Assembly: GCA_032173965.1 (NCBI GenBank)
Contig: CM063290.1
Location: forward strand, 8,333,501 to 8,397,500
Length of the DNA: 64,000 bases
Direction of reading: 5' to 3'
Source of the DNA: Sitta carolinensis
Lineage: Eukaryota; Chordata; Aves; Passeriformes; Sittidae
The position numbers and the translations under genes were made by a program. The notes below the pieces were generated by a model. It worked only from the letters and a program-made list of their open reading frames with translations. It made no database searches and was not told the origin of the DNA. Below, in pieces: positions 40,366 through 51,150 of the stretch. Every line of letters starts with the position of its first letter. The first letter of the stretch is position 1.

Positions 40366-43300
40366 TGTGATGGGCGGCTGGGAGCATCAGTTTTTCCCCC
40401 TTCCCTGCTTCCTCCTCTTCTTCTGTAGGGAATCCAACTCCTTATCCCCACGCTGGTGTTTCACAGAAGTACAAGGAGTCCATGTGTCTCACCTCTCTGA
40501 GGGAGCAGGCCTGGAGCTGGGACATTTGTTTCAACTGCCAAGTTCCACCTACTGAACAGGACACAGCCAGAGAGCCAAATCCACTGCATGGGAGAAAGGA
40601 GCCAGGAAATTAAACTTCTGGGAGCTCTTAGAGCAATGGCACATTCTGCCCTGCCTTCCTCCTCCTGACCTTATGCACAGCTGGATTATGGTCTGCTGTC
40701 CTCTGCACACCTTCTACAACAATTCAGTTTATACCTTTGCTGCACTGAGCAGAGTTGCTCAGGAATATCTGACCTGGCTCTGAAATACCTGCTCACCTCT
40801 GAGAAACAACAGAGCCCCCTTTGTTACTGTCTCTTTCTTGTCTGAACTCCTGTATCTGGGGTCAGTACACTTTTGTACAGAAAACAGTGAATCTTCTGGC
40901 ATATATAGAATAAATGAAACCAAGGTAAACTCAAATTGTTTAAAACTTATGGAATGGTCAGGATAAAACTACTGCTTAGGAAAATACCCAGTGCACAATT
41001 TCATCTAGAGTTTGGCTGAGAATCCTGTTTAAACTTAGTTCTTAAACGCAGCTGTGAAACTCATGAAGGTGTCACATCAGTAGCTCACCCAACAACCTTG
41101 AGAGCCTCCTGGGAAGGCAATCACAGAACCAATAGTGAGCAGTAATTCTAACAGGCTGCTCTGCTTTATTCCTCTGGCTACTCCTTGTTGAGCTCCTGCA
41201 ACTCCAGACATGAAGTTTTTCTTCTACCCAACCTAGTTCCCAACTGCTTCTCCCTATCAGTTATTCATATCTGAAAGGGAGAGGAAAAATACTGACATAA
41301 ATTGCTGGACCCTGGAATACAAGATTTTTTATTTAACTGTCAGGGCTTATGGTTACCTTCAGACAAAGCTTTTAAAGTAGTTTTTAGCTGGATAACAGAG
41401 ATAAGCCCTCCAGGAAAAAGCAGTGGTAAAGTGGTGGGTCATTATAAATATTTTGTTCTCTCTGTAGTCGTGTTTTCCATTCTTTTTCAGTTTATGTATC
41501 TTGTAAAAATTTTCCAGTAAATCTGCGACCTTCTATGTGGTGAATTTAAGCCTATTGATTTGTAGCTGTCCTAATTGCATTTTACAGAACCCCTACTGCC
41601 TCTGGGACCAGAGCTTGAAAAGTCCTGTTTAGTGAAATGGATTGTCTTCCACAGGTCATTGACACTCTATATTCTGCCTTATCTAAATTAGGCAGTCTCC
41701 AGTATTGTCTGATCTAATCCCAAAAGCAGCGGGTGTGTGTTATGTGCAGATATAATGCTTACACATAAATTTCTATTGAGCAGTCATCGAAAAAGGAGCT
41801 GAAAGCAGGTAGAGCTTGCCCTCCCAGCCCCGTGCAAACCGGGATGCAGTGCCTGCTAACAGCTGGCTTTTCTGCACCCCGGCAGGTGATGGAGTTCCCA
41901 CTACTTGGGGAGCCCACTGCCAATGGTTAGCACATGCTGCTGTGAGAAATCTCATCAGTCAAAAACGCCTCATAAATAATTTAGAGGAAAGCAATTAGCA
42001 CACACAGATGTAGCTGTTTGCAAAGTCATAGTTATACCTGCCAGGGCAATCTGGAAATGGAAATTTCAAAACCATTTCTTGAAGTGGCCAGAACGGTCTA
42101 GCTTGGAGCTAAGGCTGATGGGTAGTTGTTGATGAGTAAGGAGCAAATTGTGCTTTCATGTCTTTTTATGTGTAATGAAATCCAGGAGAGAATTTTAGTA
42201 TTTTGTGCATAGTGGGAAAAGGATCAAAGGAATGCATAGTTTCAAAAACTCCAGCAGTCAAGGCCTTATCCTTTCAGAGGCTCTGCAACTCATTCAGCTT
42301 TAGAGCAGGACAGATTTTAACAGAGATTTGGACATGCATTTTGAAGGCATCAGCTAGTTAAAGTTTGTCTATGTGTACAGACTGCTCAGAGAGCACAGGC
42401 AAGAGGAAAAGGAGGAAGATACTGTTTGAAGTATCTCATCTGAGTATGCTTGCCTTGACAGATCAATGAGAGAAAATTGTTTGAGGTTTTCTGGGTAATG
42501 ATAAAAGGGAAGGGAACCTGCTCTTTAAGAATCTCAAGGAACTACAGGGAAGGTGTGAAAACAGATTTGTTTGTGCAGGTGAATCCTGAGAAGGGGTATC
42601 AAACATTAAATCTAGAGATGACAAGAGGATGTGTAAATATGGCACGTGTAAATATATTCTAGGAGAGGGTTAGAAGTCACCTACCATGACACTATATTGG
42701 GACAAGGGGATGGACAATGCAACACCGCAAGATCCTCTCACCATTTCTGATAGCTGTGCATTCAGTCATGGTATCTCTGCTAACTGAATGCCTAAAACAT
42801 GTTCATCTTCACAGGATCCCCCCTTGGCTAGGGAATTATTATTCCTATGTTACCACCTGAAAACTAAATCACAGTGTGTTCCCACATGAGGCAATCCCAG
42901 TCCTAAACTCTGAGATTCCTTCCTCTTTCTAAGAGGGAACACTGCATTATGAAAAAAACATTAAAATGTGGGTTGCTCATAGTATGAATGTTACAGAGCA
43001 TTTCAACTATGCTTAAAGACCATCTGAATTAGAAAAGACTGGAGTTAGAATTTATGGCAGTGGCATCATTTTATTCTGCAACTCCCCTGTGAAAAAACAC
43101 GTCCCTGTTCCCACTGTTGTCTGAACCATTTAACCTATTCTTCTAAATCCAACTGCCAAGAATGACCAATGACCTGGCCAAGGAAGCAGCAGAGAGGCCC
43201 AAGAAGCTGCCTGCCACTTTCAGGTGGTCAAGGCCTCCATCCAAGGAAAATTTCACAGGTGAGCCTTAGAGAGTAACCAAAAGCAGCAGCTGCTCACTGA

Positions 43301-44764
43301 CTGTGAGCTGGATGAAAATCCCTGCAGTCAGTCAACAGGCTGCCCCAGCTGGTCTGGCCTCGCAGAGACAAGTAAGACCTCCTGTAAGTGATATTAATTG
43401 GAGTCTATCTAGAAATCTCTTACAATAGATTTTGTTTGACTGCAATGGGAACTTTAACACATTATTGAATACATTATGGCAGCACACCTTCCTGGACTGC
43501 ATTATGATTAGCTGTTAGTGTGTTTTGGTAAGAGGCTCAAATATTTCATTTGCTTGTTTCTTTCATTTTTTTATACTTACTAGCTCTTAGTAGAAGTGGA
43601 GAATGTGAAGAATGTCCTTCAGAACTGCAGATGAATAATTGCACAATGTCCAGAATTTCAGTAACTTTGAAAATCTTCCTTGAACAGAAATTCAGCCTGG
43701 GGTGAATCACTGGTCACTGGGGTGAATCTGGAGTATTTTGTGGGTTTTCTTCTTGTGAGTTAATCCAGCTTTATTCCAATTTAACATGTTAGCTAGATGG
43801 GATCATTGTGTGGCTCTTCTTAAGCCAACTTAACACATTTTATAAGATTCTAAACCACATTATCTTCTGGACCACAAATAAGTGTTGAAGAAATGTAAGT
43901 TAAAATAATTATCAAACAGGATTTAAATTAACATTTTTCCGTCCTATCTAGAGAAAAGTGAGTGCAGAATTTGGATCACTATCCATAAAAGCCTGAAGGA
44001 ATATTTAAAGGTATCCTTCTTGAAACAAGTTGAGCCCTTCATCTTTATAACATTATTGCAAGTATATATAAACAGTACTGCAATGCAGAAATGTGAGAAA
44101 CTATTAAAAATGTCAACTAGGTCAACTAAGGATGAGTCAGGATTTTTGTTAAAACAATAGGCATAATGTTTTCATAATTCAAGAAGATATTCATCCTACA
44201 GGAGAGATGACTTCTGTTTGTAAAAAGGGGATTATCTGACAGCAGGGCTTGGCTGGGCTTTGCCAGTGACTGCACTATATGTGAAGGTAAAAACATCTGC
44301 CTTGGATGGTAGCCTCTGGACCCAGAAGATACCACCTGAAGTGTCCTATCACATCCCCATTCTGTGAGCTCTGGAGTCTGGATAGGGATGTCTCCCCATT
44401 GTCTTTGATGATAATTTAGGGAAGAAAGGAAGAAACTGTTTTTCACTAAAGGTAGATTTATCTCTCTCAACTTTAATTTGTAGGAGCTGTCTGGGTGTGT
44501 CCATAATGAATGGAGAAGGAATGGATTCTTCACCTGAAGATTCATCATCTAATCTAGATTTGATGACTTGCCACTGGAGGAGAGTATATTTTGCAGTTCA
44601 TTTCAGAACTCCTGGCAGCAAGGCCAGACTGGATGTCTCCTTTTATTTGGTTAATACCACTGTATTTCAGCACTGGAGGATTTTTTAGTATTTCTTGTAT
44701 TCCTAGTATTTCCTAGTATTTCTTGTGTTAGAACAACTCCAGTAACACTGTACAAGTTTTGCTT

Positions 44765-44813
44765 GGGGTTTGTTTTTGTGTTGTTGGGGTTTTTTTGTTT
44801 GGTTGGTTTTTTG
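44765..44813. repeat. T/G-rich low-complexity tract
   Basis: T runs are broken by GG, GGGG and GGTTGG groups. This is the complement-strand counterpart of the A/C-rich tracts at 15.6 and 20.1 kb. Confidence 0.85.
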
Positions 44814-46532
44814 TATACTCAAAGAGCACAAAGAATCCTTTAATGAAACCTGTTTTCTCTTTTTAGACTCAGACACTACCACTAATCCATTATCTTAAAC
44901 CATCAACATTTATCAGCTTGAAATTCAAGTGCTTACAGTCACTAGCCATAGTGGATACCTTTCAAATGCAAACAACTGATGCTTCAAACTACCAAGGTTC
45001 CTTATTCACCTGGAACTCAGCCCAGCACGGGAATCTTTCATTGGACTCTAATGTAAGAGCTTACATTACTTTTAAAGACACACAGAGAAGAGATTAAAGA
45101 TTCAGCTTTTTTGGCAGTGAAACCATGGCTTTTTCTACAGCTCTTACAGGGACTGAATGGAAACAGAGGTTGTGTCTGAACACTTTCAGATCCCTCTGTG
45201 TGGTCAGGGTGTTATCTGCTTGGCTTTTAAAAAGCCCAAGGACACAGGATGAACTGATGTCTCAGAGGCAGAGGCTGACAGTAAGTGCTGACCTTCTGCT
45301 GCATCTCTTGAAATACCTAAATCAGGCCATGCCTATGTTTATAAGATGATAGTTCCTGTGTTGGAGTGGCCCATAGCTTGAGCTGGGGCATTCTCCTTTC
45401 ACTTCTAACTTCAACTCAGAAAATGGGCACAGGTCTGAGTAACAAACTTGTCATCACAAACACTTCCTATAAGTGCCAGGGCTCCAAATATACTGCCTAG
45501 TTTAATTTATTTTTTTTTTTTTAGTAGAGATGAATAATCTATTTTATTTATCAGTTCTAATTTGAAAAGCAAAATACATTCTGTGTCAAAAGCCTTAGGT
45601 ATGGCAGCCCAGCTACAGACGATATTGCATAAATGTCTTCACAGGACACTGGGAAAGGCTGACATCCTTGCCTACACCATTTTGAACACCCTGTTTGACC
45701 TTACTTTCTCCTAGTGGATTCTCCCAGGCTAAGAAAAATCCATAAATTTTATGGAAAAATCCATAAAGCTGCCTTTCAATGGTCTGAAAACATGTAGGAA
45801 GGTCCCTCCAGGACTCTCATTTCTCTTTGAAGATGGTCTCGGCTTGTCCAGCCTCTCCTGAGAAAAAAGATTTTCACCAACTGAAAGATCCTCATTTCTG
45901 TCCTACAGTGCATGTTCTCTCTCATTCTCCATGTACAGTTCTGGTGCTGCAATAACTCTAGCTATGTCCTGTTTTAGAAGGAGTTCAGTAATTACAATAT
46001 TAGTTTCATTTGGGGAAGCTGATAATCAAATCTCTGCTGGGTTTTACCTCTTTTTCTTTCAAGTTGCAAGAACTGCAACAACAGCTTGGTCCTTCTTCTA
46101 ATTTATTCTTTATTCCATTTCACTCTTTTGTTTCTGATGAAACAACCCCCACAATCTGATATCAGTGAAAAAGCCAGCACAGTGTCAAAAGCAAGTCCCA
46201 CGTCTGGCAGCCAAGCAAAAGACAAAATGTACCAGTAGGATGCTGTGCAGCAGCAGCACTTCCAGGAGGCAGCCTTCTTCCAGATCTTGTCCCTGGTGTG
46301 TCACTGCTAGAGAGAACACAACCAGCATGTTTTAATGAAGAATATTGGCAGCTGACTGGAAGAGAAAAAAAAAGTGTTTGTTCTTTCTGTAACACCATTT
46401 GGACTGGTGCCATTTGTACATGTTCAGGGGAGATTCCCACCTATGTTTCCAGCCTTGACCATTTCAGCCCCTGCCTCTGTTGGTGCCTATGCAACTTTAG
46501 AGAAGAATTGTTGGGTATTGCTTCTTTCTTAT

Positions 46533-46570
46533 ATTTTTTGGTTGGTTGGTTGGTTTTTTGTTTTTGTTTC
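46533..46570. repeat. (GGTT)n within a T-rich tract
   Basis: Four GGTT units lie inside T runs, continuing as TTTTTG units. Confidence 0.85.
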
Positions 46571-49500
46571 CTCCATGTGGATAAATTCAATCATTCAGTT
46601 TCCAATGAGCCTCATGGATAGTTGTAGTGGCATAACAGGAGACAGTGGAAGGGAACAGAGATACAAGAGCAAAAAAGAGTGACAGGAAGCAAGAAATTCT
46701 TCTGCTGGCTTCACTGCTTAAATAAACATGTGGAATTGTACCTAGAACTAGCTTTATATTACCTGCTGAGCAACTAGCAGCTGGTGAGCTACAGAGCACA
46801 GCAGTGGTTACCTGCATATTTTCTGGGTTTCAGAAGTGGACTCTGCAGCCTGTGTTGGTACCATGACGACACTGCCTGTGGTACCTGGAATAGCTCATTT
46901 AAACATAGCCTGTACATGGTCTCCGTGAGCTTTGGTCTTGTGCAGACATACAGCAAGATATAATTATGGATTTTCCAAGTCCAAAGCTAAACATTATATT
47001 AGGGCTGCCTCTCTTTCACTTCCACAGTCCCTTTTGCAGTTATATCTTGGGCCTGTTGATTTAATCTGCTTGTTTTCAAAACATACCTGCAGGCCAGGCA
47101 AGCAGCCCTGTCTGTGTCCTGTCGAGTGAGATCTGAAAACACACTCAAAAGCAGCAAGGATCACTTGGGACTTTACTCCTCCTCCTGTGTGAGGGCAGCC
47201 ATCAGTGCCACAGCAGAGCTGATGGGCTGTGTGGCTCCTCATTCCTCAGCACAACACTGGGTATCTACACCTCACTGCTTGAGGGGGGCCCAGGCTATTC
47301 TGACTTCCACAAAAGAGTGGACAGGGAGAAAGAGAATTTTGTGCCTTGCAGCCTGGGCTAGGAGGTGACCACTGTGGGGGAAGCACTGTCCTGAAATGCC
47401 AGATATATGGGGGTTCACTCTAGGAGTTTGCAATCTAGCAGAATATTGATGTCAAGGCACATCATTCTAAGCTAAGCATCTTCTCCTCCTCGTGAAAATT
47501 AGCCTTCCCTCTGAAATCATTGTCAATGTTGTAATTATGAAAGTACAGATATTTTAAATGTAGTTGAGTAAATGTGAAAGTTGTGGTGGTTTTGTGTTTT
47601 AAAAGCTCTGCCTGTATTTATATAATTGGGTTATAATCATAGAGGAGGAACTGAAAGCCTCACCCTGCAGTGGTAAAAATGCCAGAGGTGCCCTCACCCC
47701 CACCTCTGCCCAAAGCTGCTGTGGGTGAATTGTGCAGGCCATGGAGTAGCCCTAAACAAGCTATCAGAAGTTGGCCTTTAAAATGTTGTGGGTTTGGGGG
47801 TTTTTAACCCGGTCACTTTGCAAATCCAATTTGGAGTTTGCTGCATACATCATATGGACAGTCCTTGCTTTGGGGTAACTCACATGTACTAAGATGTGCA
47901 GCTGGAAAATTGGCAACCCCTTAAATGAGGTTTGTGCTGATCTACATGGCTGTAGTGATTCAAGGCTTAATCTTTATCCAGTCCATTGAATTTGGGGGAC
48001 GAAGAAATGCCCCTTTTACTTCATTGTGATACAGAAGTCAATGTTTAAATTCTAGAAGATTCACTTCTGGGATATGCTGAAGTGATCTTTTCAGAAGCTG
48101 CTGCACACTTGTCCTGGGAGGAGTAAGTGAAGAAGCAGCGGTGGAGGCAGCAGAATCCGGGACAGGGTGTGAGCACATGGCTGGCCATGGGGTGGCCATG
48201 GGGAGGGTCAGCAGGGGAAAGCTTCTCCAACTCACTGAGATTCTCTTCATTAACTAGGCAGGGGCTGGAAGTACTGAGGCAAGATTATGTAGTGGGGCTG
48301 TTTCCTCTCAGGGGAGCTTGGCTACCCCTGCTGTATTATTGCTTTCCTTCCCACCTCTTGTACTCCTGTGCCATAGAAGGATTAACCTCATGAAAATTCT
48401 TATGGCCTGAAAAAACTTCAGACTTCCAAAGCATGGGCCAAAGAGTAGCCACATTCCATCATTATGTAGATAGTTATGTTCAGGTTAGAGCTCGCCTGCT
48501 GTGAATGTACCTTTTTCAAGCTTTTTTTACTTTGTTGTAATTTAACAATGATCCCTTCCATGTATTTAATGAAAGTATGTGCTGAGACCTACAGATATTT
48601 CTGCCAGTATAGTCTTTACATCACAACTTGAAGTTATGTGAAGGAATGTGCAAGTTCTCTGGAGTGGTCCTTCATTTTATTCTGATTCAGAAGTGGAAAA
48701 ACAGGCAGGGACAACAAAGAGCAAATTTAATTTTCCTTCTTAAACCCTGCCAGTTCGCATAATCTCTTGCTGAGTTTCCTGATGTGGCTATTCACATTCC
48801 TTCATGCATTCAGACTGGCTGTTAGCAGCCTCCAAATAAAACATGGTTATATGGAGATTTACCTTGGCCCTGTTCTGGCTTGGCGACATGAGAAGCAGGG
48901 AGCAGCCAACTGGTTCGGCTCATGCTGCATGTCCTCTTCCAGCAACTGCTTCCTGTACAAGCCCACTGCTCTCCAAATTAATGGGATTGTTGCTTTAGCT
49001 CAAGATGTAGGAGATTTAATTCTGGTGTTTGTGTCAGCGATCAATGAAGTCAGGAAACTGCCTTTACAGAGCATTCAAAAGCCCTTTTATTCCTAAAGAA
49101 TCAAATCCAGGCTTCTGTTAAATGCAGTAAGGGCTGCCATCATTAAAACATTGAGGCTGCAAGTTTGGCCACAAAAATGTTACCGTAATACAGTTGGTAT
49201 TCAGTCCTTTCTGTCAGCGTTGCCAAGTCTGGCTTTTATTTATTTATTCATTTTCACAAGTCTCATGTTTTTCAGGCATTCCATAAAGCCTCAGTGTTTA
49301 CAGGCGTCTTACTCATCTGAGAATCTCAGCTTCTAGTTTTTAAAGATCTGCTATTAGCCCTCATGGACAGGGAGGAAGCAGGAACATGTGATAAGGCTGA
49401 TCCTCACAGGCAAAACCCAAAGGCTCATAAAACCCCACATTTAAAAAGTCAAATACGATTTTTTAAGAGGATCTCATGAACTTGATCTCCCATTTATGTG

Positions 49501-50404
49501 TCTCAAGTGCCTGGCGCAGACTCTAATAATGATCGCCTGGGTCAGGCCGTGATGCGAGTGCAGAGGTGCTGTTAGATGCAGAGAGCTCTGCAGCACTCGG
49601 ATTGGGGGAGGAATCTTTTTTCCGTTTATTATATTCCTGTTTTAACTTCATGGCCTGAGCCTTGCCATGTGCACCCTGTTTACTGTGTGTTTCATAAAGG
49701 CCAGAGGACTCATCCTGTTGCTCTGAAACTGTTTAGCCCATCTTTGGCTAGATTTACTGTTCTGGAAGAACAAACGGTTGCTTAGGAAAGCGCTGTATTT
49801 AACAAGAGAGCCAGGCTGGATTTTTTTCAAACAAACAGATAAAAGCCAGCAACTCTCAGCTTGGCATGGACTTTGCCCTTTTGTTTGTTGCATCACCCCA
49901 TTGTCTTCTCTATCCCTTCTTTTTTAAAATTTCTTTGTTACAGCATTTCACAAACCACAGCCAGGATACTGTAATTCCTGAAGGAATGCACAGCATAATG
50001 AATACTGCATGATCACAAAATAGTTCACCTCGTGCAAAGCCGAAGCAGAAAAACGATGCAACATGGCTGTTTCCCAATCGTCCCTGCTTCACTGGTTTCT
50101 TTCATTTGGAGAAATTCTTTCAGCTTCTCCTCACAGGGGCTACCGAGTGAGAGGAAGTGTAACCTTTCTCCACCCAGCAACCAAAATGCAATGGTTTTGG
50201 AGCACTTCCCATTTCCATGATGTCTCTGTACAAGGCAGCAGAGAAGTTACACTGGCCCGTACCTTCCTACCCGGCGGCAGGCGGCCGGACTGGGGCACTG
50301 AGATGCTGGATGAGCCACTCGTGGCACCACATGGAGAAACAAGCCCTGCCTCGTAGCAGAAGCAGCTTTACCAGACTGCTGGGACCAGAGTTAGCAGCAG
50401 AACT

Positions 50405-50584
50405 TTTTAATTTGGGGATGTTTAGCAGCACTTCCATATATCGAGATATTAATTAATGGCTTGTTTTAAAAGGTCAGGTTGCTGAGTTTCTTATTTTGTA
50501 AATTGGGTTTTTGAGAAGCACTTCTACAGACCCAGATATTAATTAGCGATTTATTTTTAAAAAGTCAGGTTGGCGTTTTTAAGT
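50405..50584. repeat. Diverged 90-base tandem duplication
   Basis: Two adjacent copies, about 50405-50494 and 50495-50584, share blocks in the same order at a constant 90-base offset. AGCAGCACTTC pairs with AGAAGCACTTC. AGATATTAATTA at 50444 pairs with AGATATTAATTA at 50534. TTTTAAAAGGTCAGGTTG pairs with TTTTAAAAAGTCAGGTTG. A GTTTCTTATTTT end pairs with GTGTCTCATTTC. The second copy abuts the CpG island of SENP5. Confidence 0.85.
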
Positions 50585-51150
50585 GTCTCATTTCCGCGGC
50601 CGTTCCCGGGCACAGCGGCAGGACCAGGGCACCAGGGAGGGCCCGTGTCACGGCAGCTCGCACGCCCCGCGGGTGCCCCGCGAGGCCGGCCCAGAGAACG
50701 CGGGCCGGGTGGGACCGGCCGGCCCGGGTGGGGCCGAGCCCCGGCCCGGCCCCGCGGGGCCGCGCTGGTTGCCCGGGCGGGCCCTGCCCGCGGTGCCGCC
50801 CGGCCGCTCCCCGCCCGTCGCAGGGCTGACGCGGCGGCGCCGGCGCAGCTCCGGCCCGAGAGCGGCGGGGGCGGAGCGCGGCCCAGGCGGCGGCCGGGCT
50901 GAGCCGGGCGGCGCCGCGGGCAGAGGTGAGCGGGGGGCGGCGGGCGGTGGCGGCGGCCCCGGCCCGCTCGGAGCTCGGCCCCGCGGAGCGGAGGGGCCCG
51001 GGCGCCGTCAGCGCGGGGCCGCGGGCGGGCGGCCGGAGGCCGCGGGGCGCCGCGTGTGGCTGCGCTGCCTTCCGGCCCTCCCTGCGCTCGGCCCTGCCCG
51101 CCCCGCGCTGTCCGGGGGCTGCCGCGGGGCTGGGACCGCGCCAGCGGGAG
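50583..51150 (+). promoter_or_regulatory. SENP5: CpG-island promoter of SENP5
   Basis: An abrupt change from AT-rich DNA to nearly pure G/C with very dense CG dinucleotides marks a housekeeping-type CpG island. A GC box (GGCGGGGGCGGAGC, an Sp1/KLF-type site) sits at about 50864-50877, and no TATA box is evident, as is usual for this promoter class. Overlapping open frames on both strands (for example 50583-51248 plus, 50557-51159 minus) result from the absence of stop codons in GC-rich DNA and are not proposed as proteins. Assignment to SENP5 rests on position, orientation and the downstream donor. Confidence 0.75.
50840..50925 (+). other. SENP5: Putative non-coding first exon of SENP5 (5' limit unknown)
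   Basis: A near-consensus splice donor, GGCAGAG|GTGAGCGG, has its GT at 50926-50927, in the middle of the CpG island. It would join to the acceptor before the large coding exon at 56709. The transcription start cannot be fixed; 50840 is only a nominal left edge near the GC box. In mammals SENP5 likewise begins with an untranslated exon, so a non-coding first exon here fits the known gene layout. Confidence 0.5.

Larger units (their letters stand above)
40366..50404. other. Non-coding stretch upstream of SENP5
   Basis: No gene recognised. It contains T/G-rich tracts at 44765-44813 and 46533-46570, small direct repeats at 43697-43728, 45733-45767 and 44686-44728, and unremarkable open frames. 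The part from about 49.1 to 50.35 kb is free of recognisable repeats, has scattered CG dinucleotides, and precedes the SENP5 promoter, so it is a reasonable place to look for conserved regulatory DNA. I cannot test conservation. Confidence 0.5.
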
